From JAUPVN01 sp964423475 (GTDB lineage: Bacteria > Patescibacteriota > Saccharimonadia > Saccharimonadales > CAIOMD01): a DNA stretch of 34,616 nucleotides. The translations under genes were made by a program, and so were the position numbers. Of this stretch, positions 22,856 to 30,515 are shown piece by piece. The notes beneath the pieces were generated by a model. That model was not told the DNA's origin and did no database searches. It saw only the letters and a list, made by a program, of their open reading frames with translations. How positions within the stretch are numbered: the stretch's first letter is position 1; each line of letters begins with the position of its first letter. The stretch lies in contig CAYRFD010000003.1 of the NCBI GenBank assembly GCA_964423475.1, forward strand, positions 1-34,616, in the 5' to 3' direction.

Positions 22856-23101
22856 TTAGTGGGCAAATTTAAGGTCTATGCGTTCGGCAGCTTGTTCTAC
22901 CCATTCGTGTATTTTAGTTAGCTGGTGAGCCATAACTAATCGTTCATCGTCTGATATCTCTTGCCTTTTTGCTAAAGTGTCTAGTAACCCCAGTGCAGTT
23001 TGCATATCAGATGCATTGGCTTTCGTTGCTAGATCTTTTTTTATATCTGCAAATTCTTTTTGCATGTATTTAAATAGTTTTGTAAATTGATCTTCACTCA
23101 T
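22856..23101 (-). CDS. Small soluble helical protein, 81 aa
   Basis: Highly charged, no membrane segment, predicted almost all helical: FTKLFKYMQKEFADIKKDL, then a Lys/Ala/Asp stretch, TALGLLDTLAKRQEISDDE and MAHQLTKIHEWVEQAAERID. Spacing of hydrophobics suggests coiled coil. I recall similar short proteins in Saccharibacteria and other Gram-positive genomes but none with a known function. The start is supported by TGT-TATAAT exactly 6 nt before the ATG. The gap 22787-22855 to the convergent asparaginase-like gene holds nothing recognisable. Confidence 0.65.
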   Translation of the reverse strand: MSEDQFTKLFKYMQKEFADIKKDLATKANASDMQTALGLLDTLAKRQEISDDERLVMAHQLTKIHEWVEQAAERIDLKFAH

Positions 23102-23107
23102 AAATAA

Positions 23108-23116
23108 ATTATAACA
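23108..23116 (-). promoter_or_regulatory. Extended -10 promoter, leaderless type, for the 81-aa gene
   Basis: Minus strand TGT-TATAAT, TTATTT (6 nt), ATG. It lies in the 33-nt gap after alaS. Confidence 0.6.
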
Positions 23117-23134
23117 TAACGATTAGCATATTGT

Positions 23135-25018
23135 TTAGCGGAGGATGGCTTTTATGCGGCGTACGCCAGATGAAGAAGCTTGTTCTTTTGTTATAACAAA
23201 TGTTTTGCCGCCTTCTGCTAATTGGCCAGTGTGTTCTACGTGGGGGCCACCACAAATTTCACGACTATAATTTACGCCGTCTGGGTCTCCTACTGTGTAA
23301 ACTTTTACTGTATCTCCGTATTTATCACCAAAAGCGCCCATAACGCCACTTTCAAGAGCTTTTTTAGTGTTTTCTTCTCGCCACGTCATTGGCCAGTCTT
23401 TTTTAATTTGCTGGTTTACAATATCTTCTATTTGTTTTAGCTGTTCTTTAGAAACCTTTTCTGGTTGGCTAAAGTCAAACCGTAATCTTTCTTCAGTAAT
23501 GTTGCTACCACGTTGAATAACGTGGTCTCCAAGTACCATACGGAGCGCTTTATACATTAAATGTGTTGCAGTGTGATATTTGGTTGATATCTCGCTATGG
23601 TCTGCCAAACCACCCTTAAATTTACCTTTGGCGGCAGTTTGGCTACGAGCACGTTGTTCTGCCATTTGGTCATCAAATTCTTTACGCCAGTTATTGCTAA
23701 TTTTAATATTTTTATTATTTGCTTCTTCTATGCTTAACTCTAGCGGAAAACCAAAAGTGTCGTAAAGCCTAAAAACATCTTTTCCGTCTAAAGTACCGTT
23801 GCTAGTTAAATTATCAAATTCTTTTACTCCTGAACGTAAGGTTTGTCTAAATATCTTTTCTTCTCTTTTTAGTATTGTAATTACGTTATCGCGATTTTCT
23901 TTAACTTCTGGGTAGTCGTTATGATATAAATCTGCAATAACTGGCACTACACTATCACAAACGTCATTTTCTATGCCAAGTTCTAGGGCAAAACGTATTG
24001 CCCGCCTTATAATTCGGCGCATAACATAACCCTGGGTTTTATTGCTTGGCGTAACACCGTCTACTGCTAAAAAGGTCGCACCGCGCAAATGATCTGCAAT
24101 AACACGCATACTTTGGGTATGATTATTATATGATTTGCCGCTGAGCTTTTGTAGTTTTTCTACAATGGGCCATAGCACACTTATTTTAAATACGTCAGGG
24201 CTATCTATAGCTGCTGCTGCTATACGTTCTAGGCCACCACCAAAATCTACATTTGGTTTATCTAATTGCACAAATCCATCTTCTGTGCGCTTGTATTGCA
24301 TAAACACTTGGTTGCCAATTTCTATAAAACGGCCAGAATCGCTGGCTGGGTGTGCCTTACCAAATGAGGCATCGTGATGCTCTGGGCCAAAATCGTAAAA
24401 CATTTCGCTATCTGGCCCGCATGGGTCTCCAATTGGTGTAGAAGATAACCCGCCACCACGGCTCCACCAGTTTTCGCCATCGTCATAAAAGAAGATTCGT
24501 TCATTTGGTTTAATGCCGCGCTTATCACCATCTTTTTGCGAGCCTATATCTATAATATCGGCTTTTATTCCTTTATCTAAGAATAGTTTTTGCCAAATAT
24601 GAGCGGATTCTGTATCTTTTGGGATACCGTGTTCTTTACTACCAATAAAACAGCTAATATATATTCTGTTTGGGTCTAAACCAATTATATTTACTAAAAA
24701 ATTAAACATCCATGGTATTTGTTCATTTTTAAAATAGTCACCTAAGCTCCAGTTACCTAACATTTCAAAAAATGTTGTGTGTCTGTTATCTCCAACATCG
24801 TCTATATCTTGGGCCCTAAAACAAGTTTGGCTATCTGCTAGGCGCTTACCATCTGGGTGAGGCTGCCCAAGGAGATATGGCAAAAGAGGCTGCATTCCAC
24901 TACCAGTAAATAATGTAGTCGGATCATCTTTTGGCACCAAATTTGCTCTTGGTATTATTTTGTGACCATTTTGCTGGGCAAAATCTAAATAAGCTTTACG
25001 GATTTGTTGTGTATTCAT
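23135..25018 (-). CDS. alaS: Compact alanyl-tRNA synthetase
   Basis: Charges tRNA-Ala. The class II catalytic and tRNA-recognition part (about 1-440) is normal: FTGSGMQPLLPYLLG, FRAQDIDDVGDNRHTTFFEMLGNWS-type motif 2, GGGLERIAA motif 3, and GATFLAVDGVTPSNKTQGYVMRRIIRRA. The editing zinc site is kept: HTATH (482-486) and C589-x3-H593 in CGGPH. The total is 627 aa against about 875. Two parts are missing: the roughly 100-residue beta-barrel normally between the catalytic part and the HxxxH helix (here KFKGGLADHSE leads straight to it), and the whole C-terminal oligomerisation/C-Ala domain, since the protein ends at SGVRRIKAIL. There is no Shine-Dalgarno; TACAAT lies 9 nt before the ATG. Confidence 0.95.
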   Translation of the reverse strand: MNTQQIRKAYLDFAQQNGHKIIPRANLVPKDDPTTLFTGSGMQPLLPYLLGQPHPDGKRLADSQTCFRAQDIDDVGDNRHTTFFEMLGNWSLGDYFKNEQIPWMFNFLVNIIGLDPNRIYISCFIGSKEHGIPKDTESAHIWQKLFLDKGIKADIIDIGSQKDGDKRGIKPNERIFFYDDGENWWSRGGGLSSTPIGDPCGPDSEMFYDFGPEHHDASFGKAHPASDSGRFIEIGNQVFMQYKRTEDGFVQLDKPNVDFGGGLERIAAAAIDSPDVFKISVLWPIVEKLQKLSGKSYNNHTQSMRVIADHLRGATFLAVDGVTPSNKTQGYVMRRIIRRAIRFALELGIENDVCDSVVPVIADLYHNDYPEVKENRDNVITILKREEKIFRQTLRSGVKEFDNLTSNGTLDGKDVFRLYDTFGFPLELSIEEANNKNIKISNNWRKEFDDQMAEQRARSQTAAKGKFKGGLADHSEISTKYHTATHLMYKALRMVLGDHVIQRGSNITEERLRFDFSQPEKVSKEQLKQIEDIVNQQIKKDWPMTWREENTKKALESGVMGAFGDKYGDTVKVYTVGDPDGVNYSREICGGPHVEHTGQLAEGGKTFVITKEQASSSGVRRIKAILR

Positions 25019-25092
25019 AGTATATAAATTGTATCAATTATTAAAAATATGTGCGAGTTAATCTTATAGTGGTAATGCTTATACAATAAGTC

Positions 25093-25098
25093 TATAAT
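25093..25098 (+). promoter_or_regulatory. -10 box of the SulP gene
   Basis: TATAAT about 19 nt before the ATG at 25118, predicting a leader of about 13 nt with a weak AAGAG as ribosome binding site. Confidence 0.4.
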
Positions 25099-25117
25099 AA
25101 AAGTTAAGAGTAATAAT

Positions 25118-26899
25118 ATGAACATGTTTGGCTCAATACAAATATCTGCACCTATCTTTCATACAATTAAAACCTATCAAAAGGTATTTTTGCGGCGAGA
25201 TATTGTGGCAGGGCTTACGGTTGCGGCGGTTGCCATACCGCAAGCCATGGCGTACGCACAGCTTGCTGGAGTAAATTTAACTGCCGGTTTGTATGCAGCA
25301 ATGGTTGCCATGCTGGCGTTTGCAGTTATATCGGCCTCACGCTATGTAATTATGGGGCCCGATGCAGCTATGGCGGCGCTAGCTGGGTCTGCAGTATTGC
25401 CTTTGGCGGCTGGTGATCAGAATAAGGCAATAGCTTTAGTTGCGGTGCTATCTATTTTTATAGGTATAGCTAGTGTTGGTGCCGTGTTTGCGCGCGTTAG
25501 TTTTTTAGCCGATTTTTTATCTAGGCCAATTTTACTTGGCTATATGGCAGGCCTGGCTGTTGTAGTTATAGCAAGCCAGTTACCTAAACTATTTGGGATT
25601 AGCGCGCCTCCATCTAGTAATATTTTAGGAGTTCTTGGAACGGTTTTAGGCAATGTATCTGATATTAATTGGTATACCTTTTTTATAGCTGTGTGCACAC
25701 TATTTATAGGTTTTGTTTTTACAAAGTGGTTTAAAAAGTTTCCGGTAAGTTTATTGTTGTTAGTTGTTGGCACATTTATTTCTTGGTTATTTGCTTTTAG
25801 TACATATGGTGTTGCCGTTGTTGGCATTTTGCCATCTGGTTTGCCGGTTCCAAATATACCAGCAATTTCGCCGGTAGACTTGCAGAATTTAGTAATACCG
25901 GCAATTGCTATGATGCTTATTGCATATGCCAATACTATTGCTACGGCTAGAACTTTTGCTCAAAAAAAACGCACAAGGGTTAACCCAGACCAAGAGCTTA
26001 TGGGTCTTGGAGTTTCTAATATTGCATCTGGTATATGGGGTGGTTTGCCAGTATCTGGTAGTGGTGTTCGTACTGCCGTAAATTATCAAGCTGGGGCTAA
26101 AACTCAGATAGCGCAAGTTTTTGCTGCAGTAACAATTGGTTTAGTACTAGTTCTATTTTCTAGTTCTTTGCAGTATCTACCTTTAGCTGTTTTGGGGGTA
26201 ATTATAATAATTGCTGTTTTACCACTATTTAACTATAAAGAACTTAAGTCTATATGGTACGCATGGCGTAGCGAGGCCGTATTGGCTGTTATAACAATGA
26301 TAGGTGTTGCGATATTAGGTGTGTACCAAGGTTTATTATTGGCATTATTTTTAGCAATCTTAAATATTATAAGAAAAAGTGCCTTTCCTAACGATGCTGT
26401 ATTGGGGCTTACGGCCAGTGGGTCGGTACGCGATATGCATCGGCCACCTAAAACACACGAAATTCCGGGCTTAAAGATATATCGTTTTGATGCGCCGCTA
26501 TATTTTGGGAATGCTAATCAATTTAGGCGTAGAGTATTACAACTAATAAGAGAATCTGATACTACTGTAAAATGGTTTTTGTGGGATGCAGAAACTATAA
26601 CTGGTTTTGATTCTACTAGTGGTCAAATGCTATTAGAATTAATTAAAGAGTTAAAGGCAAGAAACATAACTTTTGCAATTTCTCGTATGAAAGGTTCTAT
26701 TAGAACAATTGTTCATCATACAGATCAACTTGATAGAGCCCTGCAAAGGAGTCCACATTTTGTTTCTATGGGAGAAGCAATAGCGGCTTTTGAGCAATCA
26801 CAAAAAATATCAGAACAAAAACAAGATAAAGACAAAGATGATAGCTTAGATAAATCTGTAGTAAGTAGTAAAAAAATAATGTCTAAATCTGTAAAGTAG
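25118..26899 (+). CDS. SulP/SLC26-family anion transporter with STAS domain
   Basis: A 593-aa membrane transporter. The sulfate-transporter signature region is AGLTVAAVAIPQAMAYAQLAGV near residue 30, followed by GLYAAMVAMLAFAVISASRYVIMGPDAAMAAL and about 10-14 hydrophobic segments to residue 425. A cytoplasmic STAS domain covers about 440-555 (GLKIYRFDAPLYFGNANQFRRR, WFLWDAETITGFDSTSGQMLLEL). The last 35 residues are Lys/Asp/Ser-rich and disordered. Family members carry sulfate, bicarbonate, other anions or dicarboxylates; the substrate is open. It is divergently oriented from alaS. Confidence 0.92.
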   Translation: MNMFGSIQISAPIFHTIKTYQKVFLRRDIVAGLTVAAVAIPQAMAYAQLAGVNLTAGLYAAMVAMLAFAVISASRYVIMGPDAAMAALAGSAVLPLAAGDQNKAIALVAVLSIFIGIASVGAVFARVSFLADFLSRPILLGYMAGLAVVVIASQLPKLFGISAPPSSNILGVLGTVLGNVSDINWYTFFIAVCTLFIGFVFTKWFKKFPVSLLLLVVGTFISWLFAFSTYGVAVVGILPSGLPVPNIPAISPVDLQNLVIPAIAMMLIAYANTIATARTFAQKKRTRVNPDQELMGLGVSNIASGIWGGLPVSGSGVRTAVNYQAGAKTQIAQVFAAVTIGLVLVLFSSSLQYLPLAVLGVIIIIAVLPLFNYKELKSIWYAWRSEAVLAVITMIGVAILGVYQGLLLALFLAILNIIRKSAFPNDAVLGLTASGSVRDMHRPPKTHEIPGLKIYRFDAPLYFGNANQFRRRVLQLIRESDTTVKWFLWDAETITGFDSTSGQMLLELIKELKARNITFAISRMKGSIRTIVHHTDQLDRALQRSPHFVSMGEAIAAFEQSQKISEQKQDKDKDDSLDKSVVSSKKIMSKSVK

Positions 26900-26906
26900 G
26901 ATTAAA

Positions 26907-27068
26907 TAGCAACCACATATCAAAATGGCCATTTCAGGGCGCGCCTGACTACATAAAAACACTGTTTTACTTCGCACCAGATCTACTGGTATGCTTTGTC
27001 GTAAGAACAGGTGTTTTATATTAGCCATCCATCGCCCTTAATATGGCAATTTTGATGTGCGGTTGCTA
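26907..27068. repeat. 162-bp imperfect inverted repeat (MITE-like foldback element)
   Basis: The outer 35 bp, TAGCAACC...GGGCG (26907-26941), recur inverted at 27033-27068 with about 30 matches and a one-base gap. The match continues inward through CATAAAAACACTGTTTTAC (about 26952-26970) against its inverse near 27001-27021, and ends in a small hairpin ACCAG/CTGGT (26976-26990). The whole piece is one long foldback. Both ends are TA, and the arms begin GCAACC, compatible with a TA target duplication as left by Tc1/mariner/IS630-type elements. There is no coding capacity. It occupies almost all of the gap between the SulP and cardiolipin synthase genes. Confidence 0.7.
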
Positions 27069-27084
27069 TACTTATATACAATTA

Positions 27085-28551
27085 ATGGAAGCAAACTTTA
27101 ACTCTATATTAGCTTTAGTATTTTTTATAGTTTTTGATATTATTGGTAGAATATTTGCCTTAGGTTATATACCAAATAATAGAAAACCTGGAGAAGCCAC
27201 GGCTTGGTTAATGGCAATATTCTTTTTACCTTTTTTTGGGTGGATCATATTTTTATTTTTTGGGAATAGTAAGCTAAGCCAAAAACGCCGAAATAAGCAA
27301 TTAGCAATTAATGAACTTGTGTATTCTAAAACGCATAATCAGTCTGCAATAGAAACAGAAAACAATCCTCCTGACTGGTTGTTGTCTTTGGCAACATTAA
27401 ATTCTAAGCTTGGAGCCTTGCCAATGCTTGGTGGCAACCATATAGATTCAACAATCAATTATAAAGATAGTATTAAACAAATGACTAAAGCTATTAATAA
27501 TTCTAAAACGTACGTTCATCTAGAGTTTTATATAATGTCTAAAGATTCCACTACACAAGAATTACTTCAAAGCCTTGCAGATGCTAAAAAAAGAGGAGTT
27601 ACGGTAAGGGTTTTATTTGATCATGTAGGTTCTTTGCAATACCCTGGTTATAAAAAAATGATTAATTTTTTTAAAAACAACGAAATTAATTTTCATAGAA
27701 TGTTACCAATTTTGCCATTACAAGGTAAGTTTCAGCGCCCCGATTTACGTAATCATCGTAAATTATTAGTAATTGATGGCAATATTGGCTTTATGGGCTC
27801 TCAAAATTTAATAGATAGTACTTACAATAAAAAAAAGAATATTAAAAAGGGCTTACATTGGCTTGATATTATGCTAAAGCTTAAGGGCCCTATTGTGCAC
27901 GAGCTTGACACGGTGTTTATAGGTGATTGGTACGCAGAATCAGACGAGCTGTTAACACAATATGTAAAACACGAAAAAGATTCATTAACAGACTATGGAG
28001 ATAACGATTGCCAACTTGTTCCCAGTGGCCCCGGATTTGAGGCAGAAAATAATTTAAAGTTTTTTGTTTCTTTAATGTATAACGCAAAAAAGAAAATAAT
28101 TTTAACAAGCCCTTATTTTGTGCCAGATGAATCTATGCTAACCGCAGTAACTACAGCGGCTCAAAGAGGGCTTAAAGTAGAGCTGTATGTTTCTGAAGTT
28201 GGTGATCAGATGATGGTTTACCATGCGCAGCGTTCATATTACGAGGCTCTACTTAGAGCTGGGGTAAAGATATATCTATATAAATCGCCTTATGTTTTGC
28301 ATTCTAAACATTTTACAGTAGATGATGACGTGGCGGTAGTTGGTTCTAGCAACATGGACATGAGATCGTTTAATTTAAATATGGAGATTTCTTTATTGGT
28401 TTATAGTAAAGATTTTGTAAAAACTATGAGACGTATAGAAAAGCAATATAAAGATGATAGCCTAGAGCTTACTTTAGATGTTTGGATGAAAAGACCACGC
28501 CATGAAAAATTTGTAGATAATGCATTAAGGCTTACTTCTGCCTTGCAGTAA
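27085..28551 (+). CDS. cls: Cardiolipin synthase, phospholipase D family
   Basis: Makes cardiolipin by transphosphatidylation of two phosphatidylglycerols at the inner membrane. The start is set at the ATG 27085 (MEANFNSILALVFF), giving 488 aa; an in-frame ATG at 27043 lies inside the inverted repeat and would add 14 unusual residues. Two N-terminal transmembrane helices (about 5-27 and 40-60) are followed by two HKD motifs: H224-x-K226 in NHRKLLVIDGNIGFMGSQN and H406-x-K408 in LHSKHFTVDDDVAVVGSSN. This is the ClsA-like architecture. TATACT at the outer edge of the repeat (27067-27072) is the best -10 box. The zincin gene follows 9 nt later. Confidence 0.92.
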   Translation: MEANFNSILALVFFIVFDIIGRIFALGYIPNNRKPGEATAWLMAIFFLPFFGWIIFLFFGNSKLSQKRRNKQLAINELVYSKTHNQSAIETENNPPDWLLSLATLNSKLGALPMLGGNHIDSTINYKDSIKQMTKAINNSKTYVHLEFYIMSKDSTTQELLQSLADAKKRGVTVRVLFDHVGSLQYPGYKKMINFFKNNEINFHRMLPILPLQGKFQRPDLRNHRKLLVIDGNIGFMGSQNLIDSTYNKKKNIKKGLHWLDIMLKLKGPIVHELDTVFIGDWYAESDELLTQYVKHEKDSLTDYGDNDCQLVPSGPGFEAENNLKFFVSLMYNAKKKIILTSPYFVPDESMLTAVTTAAQRGLKVELYVSEVGDQMMVYHAQRSYYEALLRAGVKIYLYKSPYVLHSKHFTVDDDVAVVGSSNMDMRSFNLNMEISLLVYSKDFVKTMRRIEKQYKDDSLELTLDVWMKRPRHEKFVDNALRLTSALQ

Positions 28552-28560
28552 GGATAAAAC

Positions 28561-28950
28561 ATGCATACCTCGCAAAAAGAATTTGAAGATATAGTAACAA
28601 ATGCAATTTCTAAAGTACCAAAGCCATACGCAGATAGAATAGATAACATAGCTTTTTTTGTAGAAGACGAGCCAAGCTTAGAACAGCGCCAGGCACTGGG
28701 CTTGCGCCCTTGCCAATCTTTATTTGGGCTTTACGAAGGCGTACCATTAACCGAAAGGCGCGGTGGTTATGCCCTTACCTTGCCAGATAAGATTACAATT
28801 TTTAAAAATACTCATGAACAATACGCATCTAATATAGACGAGCTAAACAGACAGGTTATTAATACGGTATGGCATGAGGTGGCACATTATTTTGGCCTTA
28901 ACCACGATAGAATCTACGCTTTAGAAAACAAGAATTCAGATAAATTGTAA
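28561..28950 (+). CDS. Small zincin metallopeptidase (PF06262-like)
   Basis: A 129-aa protein with the zinc-binding motif HEVAH at 105-109 within NTVWHEVAHYFGLNHDRI, the hallmark of the small MMP-like zincin family (formerly DUF1025). Residues 20-80 contain LRPCQSLFGLYEGVPLTER and ITIFKNTHEQY, matching the family's conserved YGLYEG-type and ITLFR-type strands. Members are intracellular and their substrates are mostly unknown. AAGGA is 6-7 nt before the ATG. It sits 9 nt after cls and 3 nt before the next gene, so it is within an operon. Confidence 0.88.
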   Translation: MHTSQKEFEDIVTNAISKVPKPYADRIDNIAFFVEDEPSLEQRQALGLRPCQSLFGLYEGVPLTERRGGYALTLPDKITIFKNTHEQYASNIDELNRQVINTVWHEVAHYFGLNHDRIYALENKNSDKL

Positions 28951-28953
28951 TTT

Positions 28954-29952
28954 ATGAATGAAAAAACTGTTAAATCAGTGTTAAATAAATACAATATTAA
29001 ATATATAAAAATATTAAAATCTCAGTCTGGATATAGAAACGAAATTTGGCCGGTAATTACCAGATCTAACCAAATTATTAATCTAACTTTTTTTAAACAA
29101 GAGCCAAAAGTAGAAGATCGTATAAAGCGAGCTTCTAGCGTATCTGATTGGCTCGCTAAGCAGGGTTTACCAACAAGGGTTCAAATAGACCCTAGATTAC
29201 TAGCTATACAGAGTAAAGGCTATAAACGTGTTGCCGGGCTATATAACTACTTGCCGGGTAATACAATTGCATGGGAATCATATACTAAAAAACACTTAAA
29301 ACTTTTAGGCTATTCTATGGCTGTAATGCACGGTAAGCTTGTAAATTACAATCAACCCCTGCCCTATATTTATGATGAAATTACTAGTTTAACAAATATA
29401 ATGTGTAAATATTTTATAAATAAACAAGTATTAGACGCTATTCAAAACAAGTTATTATTAAAAGTTGATGTAAAGCAAATAAAAACACTTAGTAGTGCTA
29501 TATTAAGCTGTAAGAATATTCCCAATCAACAAGTTCTGCATATGGATTTTGTAAGAGGTAATATTTTGTATAGTAAAGATATAACGTCTACTCTTAGTAT
29601 AGATGGGTTGTCTGTTAGTGGTATTTTAGATTTTGAAAAAACTACGTACGGTTATGTTGGTATAGATATTGGTCGTACTTTAGCTTTTTTATATGTAGAT
29701 TGTAAATACAAAAATCCATCACAAGTATATAAATCTTTTTTAACGTCTGGTTACTATAAAAAAGGTTTGTCTAAAGTAAAATTAAATAGCAATCTTTTAA
29801 CAAATATAATATTGTACTTTTTATTGTATGATTTTTACAAATTTTTAGCGCATAACCCTTATGAAAGTCTATATAAAAACCAACATTATGTAAGAACTCG
29901 TAATATTTTGCAACAATTTGGTATAATTAAACATGAACAAGTGAAAGGCTAA
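28954..29952 (+). CDS. APH-like phosphotransferase (kinase) of unknown substrate
   Basis: A 332-aa protein with the aminoglycoside/choline kinase fold. The Brenner-type catalytic loop is HMDFVRGN (H196, D198, N203) and the metal-binding loop is ILDFE (D226). The N-lobe is less clear but has LTFFKQE, a candidate ATP-binding Lys. Family members phosphorylate small alcohols such as choline, ethanolamine, homoserine, sugars or drugs. The very next gene is an HxGH-type nucleotidyltransferase 1 nt after the stop. That pairing suggests kinase then nucleotide activation of the same small molecule, as in CDP-choline or ADP-heptose routes. A resistance role is not implied. Confidence 0.75.
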   Translation: MNEKTVKSVLNKYNIKYIKILKSQSGYRNEIWPVITRSNQIINLTFFKQEPKVEDRIKRASSVSDWLAKQGLPTRVQIDPRLLAIQSKGYKRVAGLYNYLPGNTIAWESYTKKHLKLLGYSMAVMHGKLVNYNQPLPYIYDEITSLTNIMCKYFINKQVLDAIQNKLLLKVDVKQIKTLSSAILSCKNIPNQQVLHMDFVRGNILYSKDITSTLSIDGLSVSGILDFEKTTYGYVGIDIGRTLAFLYVDCKYKNPSQVYKSFLTSGYYKKGLSKVKLNSNLLTNIILYFLLYDFYKFLAHNPYESLYKNQHYVRTRNILQQFGIIKHEQVKG

Positions 29953-29953
29953 A

Positions 29954-30514
29954 ATGAGTAAAATTAATTGGCAAAAAAGGTTGGTGCCGCAAAGTGGATT
30001 ACTAAAATTGGGTGATCAGCTGCGCGCAAATAATAAAAAAATTGTTTTTACGGCTGGTTCTTGGGACCTTATACATGCTGGTCAGTGCAGATATTTAGAA
30101 AAGGCCGCAGAATATGGAGATGTTTTGGTGGTAGGTGTTAGTAGCAATACTGCTATTAAACACGTTAAGGGGCCTAATAAGCCAATTTTAGACGAAAAGG
30201 TTCGTGCAGAAATGCTAACATATTTAAAATCTGTAGCTTTTGTAACAATTTTGCCAGAACCAAGTTGTCAGCCTAGTATTGCTCTATTAAAACCAGATGT
30301 ATATATTACAGTGCAAGAAGATTGGACAACCGATTTTGAAAACTCTAACGAATATAAAACTGTTATTGGTTACGGTGGCAAACCACTTTTGGTACAACGC
30401 CAGTCTAGCCAAATTTCTACTACACAAATTTTACAAAGAGCAATTGGTGGACATTTAAGCGAAACCCTAAAAGATTATATGCAATATCGCAAAGATCCAA
30501 TTAAAGAAAAGTAG
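29954..30514 (+). CDS. RfaE2/TagD-like nucleotidyltransferase with HAGQ motif
   Basis: A 186-aa Rossmann-like nucleotidyltransferase resembling the C-terminal domain of HldE. It has IVFTAGSWDLIHAGQCRYLEKA near the N-terminus, GDVLVVGVSSNTAIKHVKGPNKPI, EKVRAEML and the C-terminal ISTTQIL, which corresponds to the usual ISSTxI. The family motif HxGH reads HAGQ (41-44): the second His, which contacts the nucleotide phosphates, is Gln. It would join NMP from CTP or ATP to a phosphorylated alcohol or sugar. AAAGG precedes the ATG, which is 1 nt after the kinase stop; the next gene starts 1 nt after its stop. The product is unknown. Confidence 0.8.
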   Translation: MSKINWQKRLVPQSGLLKLGDQLRANNKKIVFTAGSWDLIHAGQCRYLEKAAEYGDVLVVGVSSNTAIKHVKGPNKPILDEKVRAEMLTYLKSVAFVTILPEPSCQPSIALLKPDVYITVQEDWTTDFENSNEYKTVIGYGGKPLLVQRQSSQISTTQILQRAIGGHLSETLKDYMQYRKDPIKEK

Positions 30515-30515
30515 T

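Noticed and set aside
26907..27068. An integron attC site
   Set aside because: Long foldback shape fits loosely, but the ends lack the RYYYAAC/GTTRRRY core sites and there is no integrase or gene cassette array.
27043..27084. An upstream ATG for cardiolipin synthase
   Set aside because: The extra 14 residues (MAILMCGCYTYIQL) are encoded by the right arm of the inverted repeat; the ATG at 27085 gives the expected membrane-helix N-terminus.
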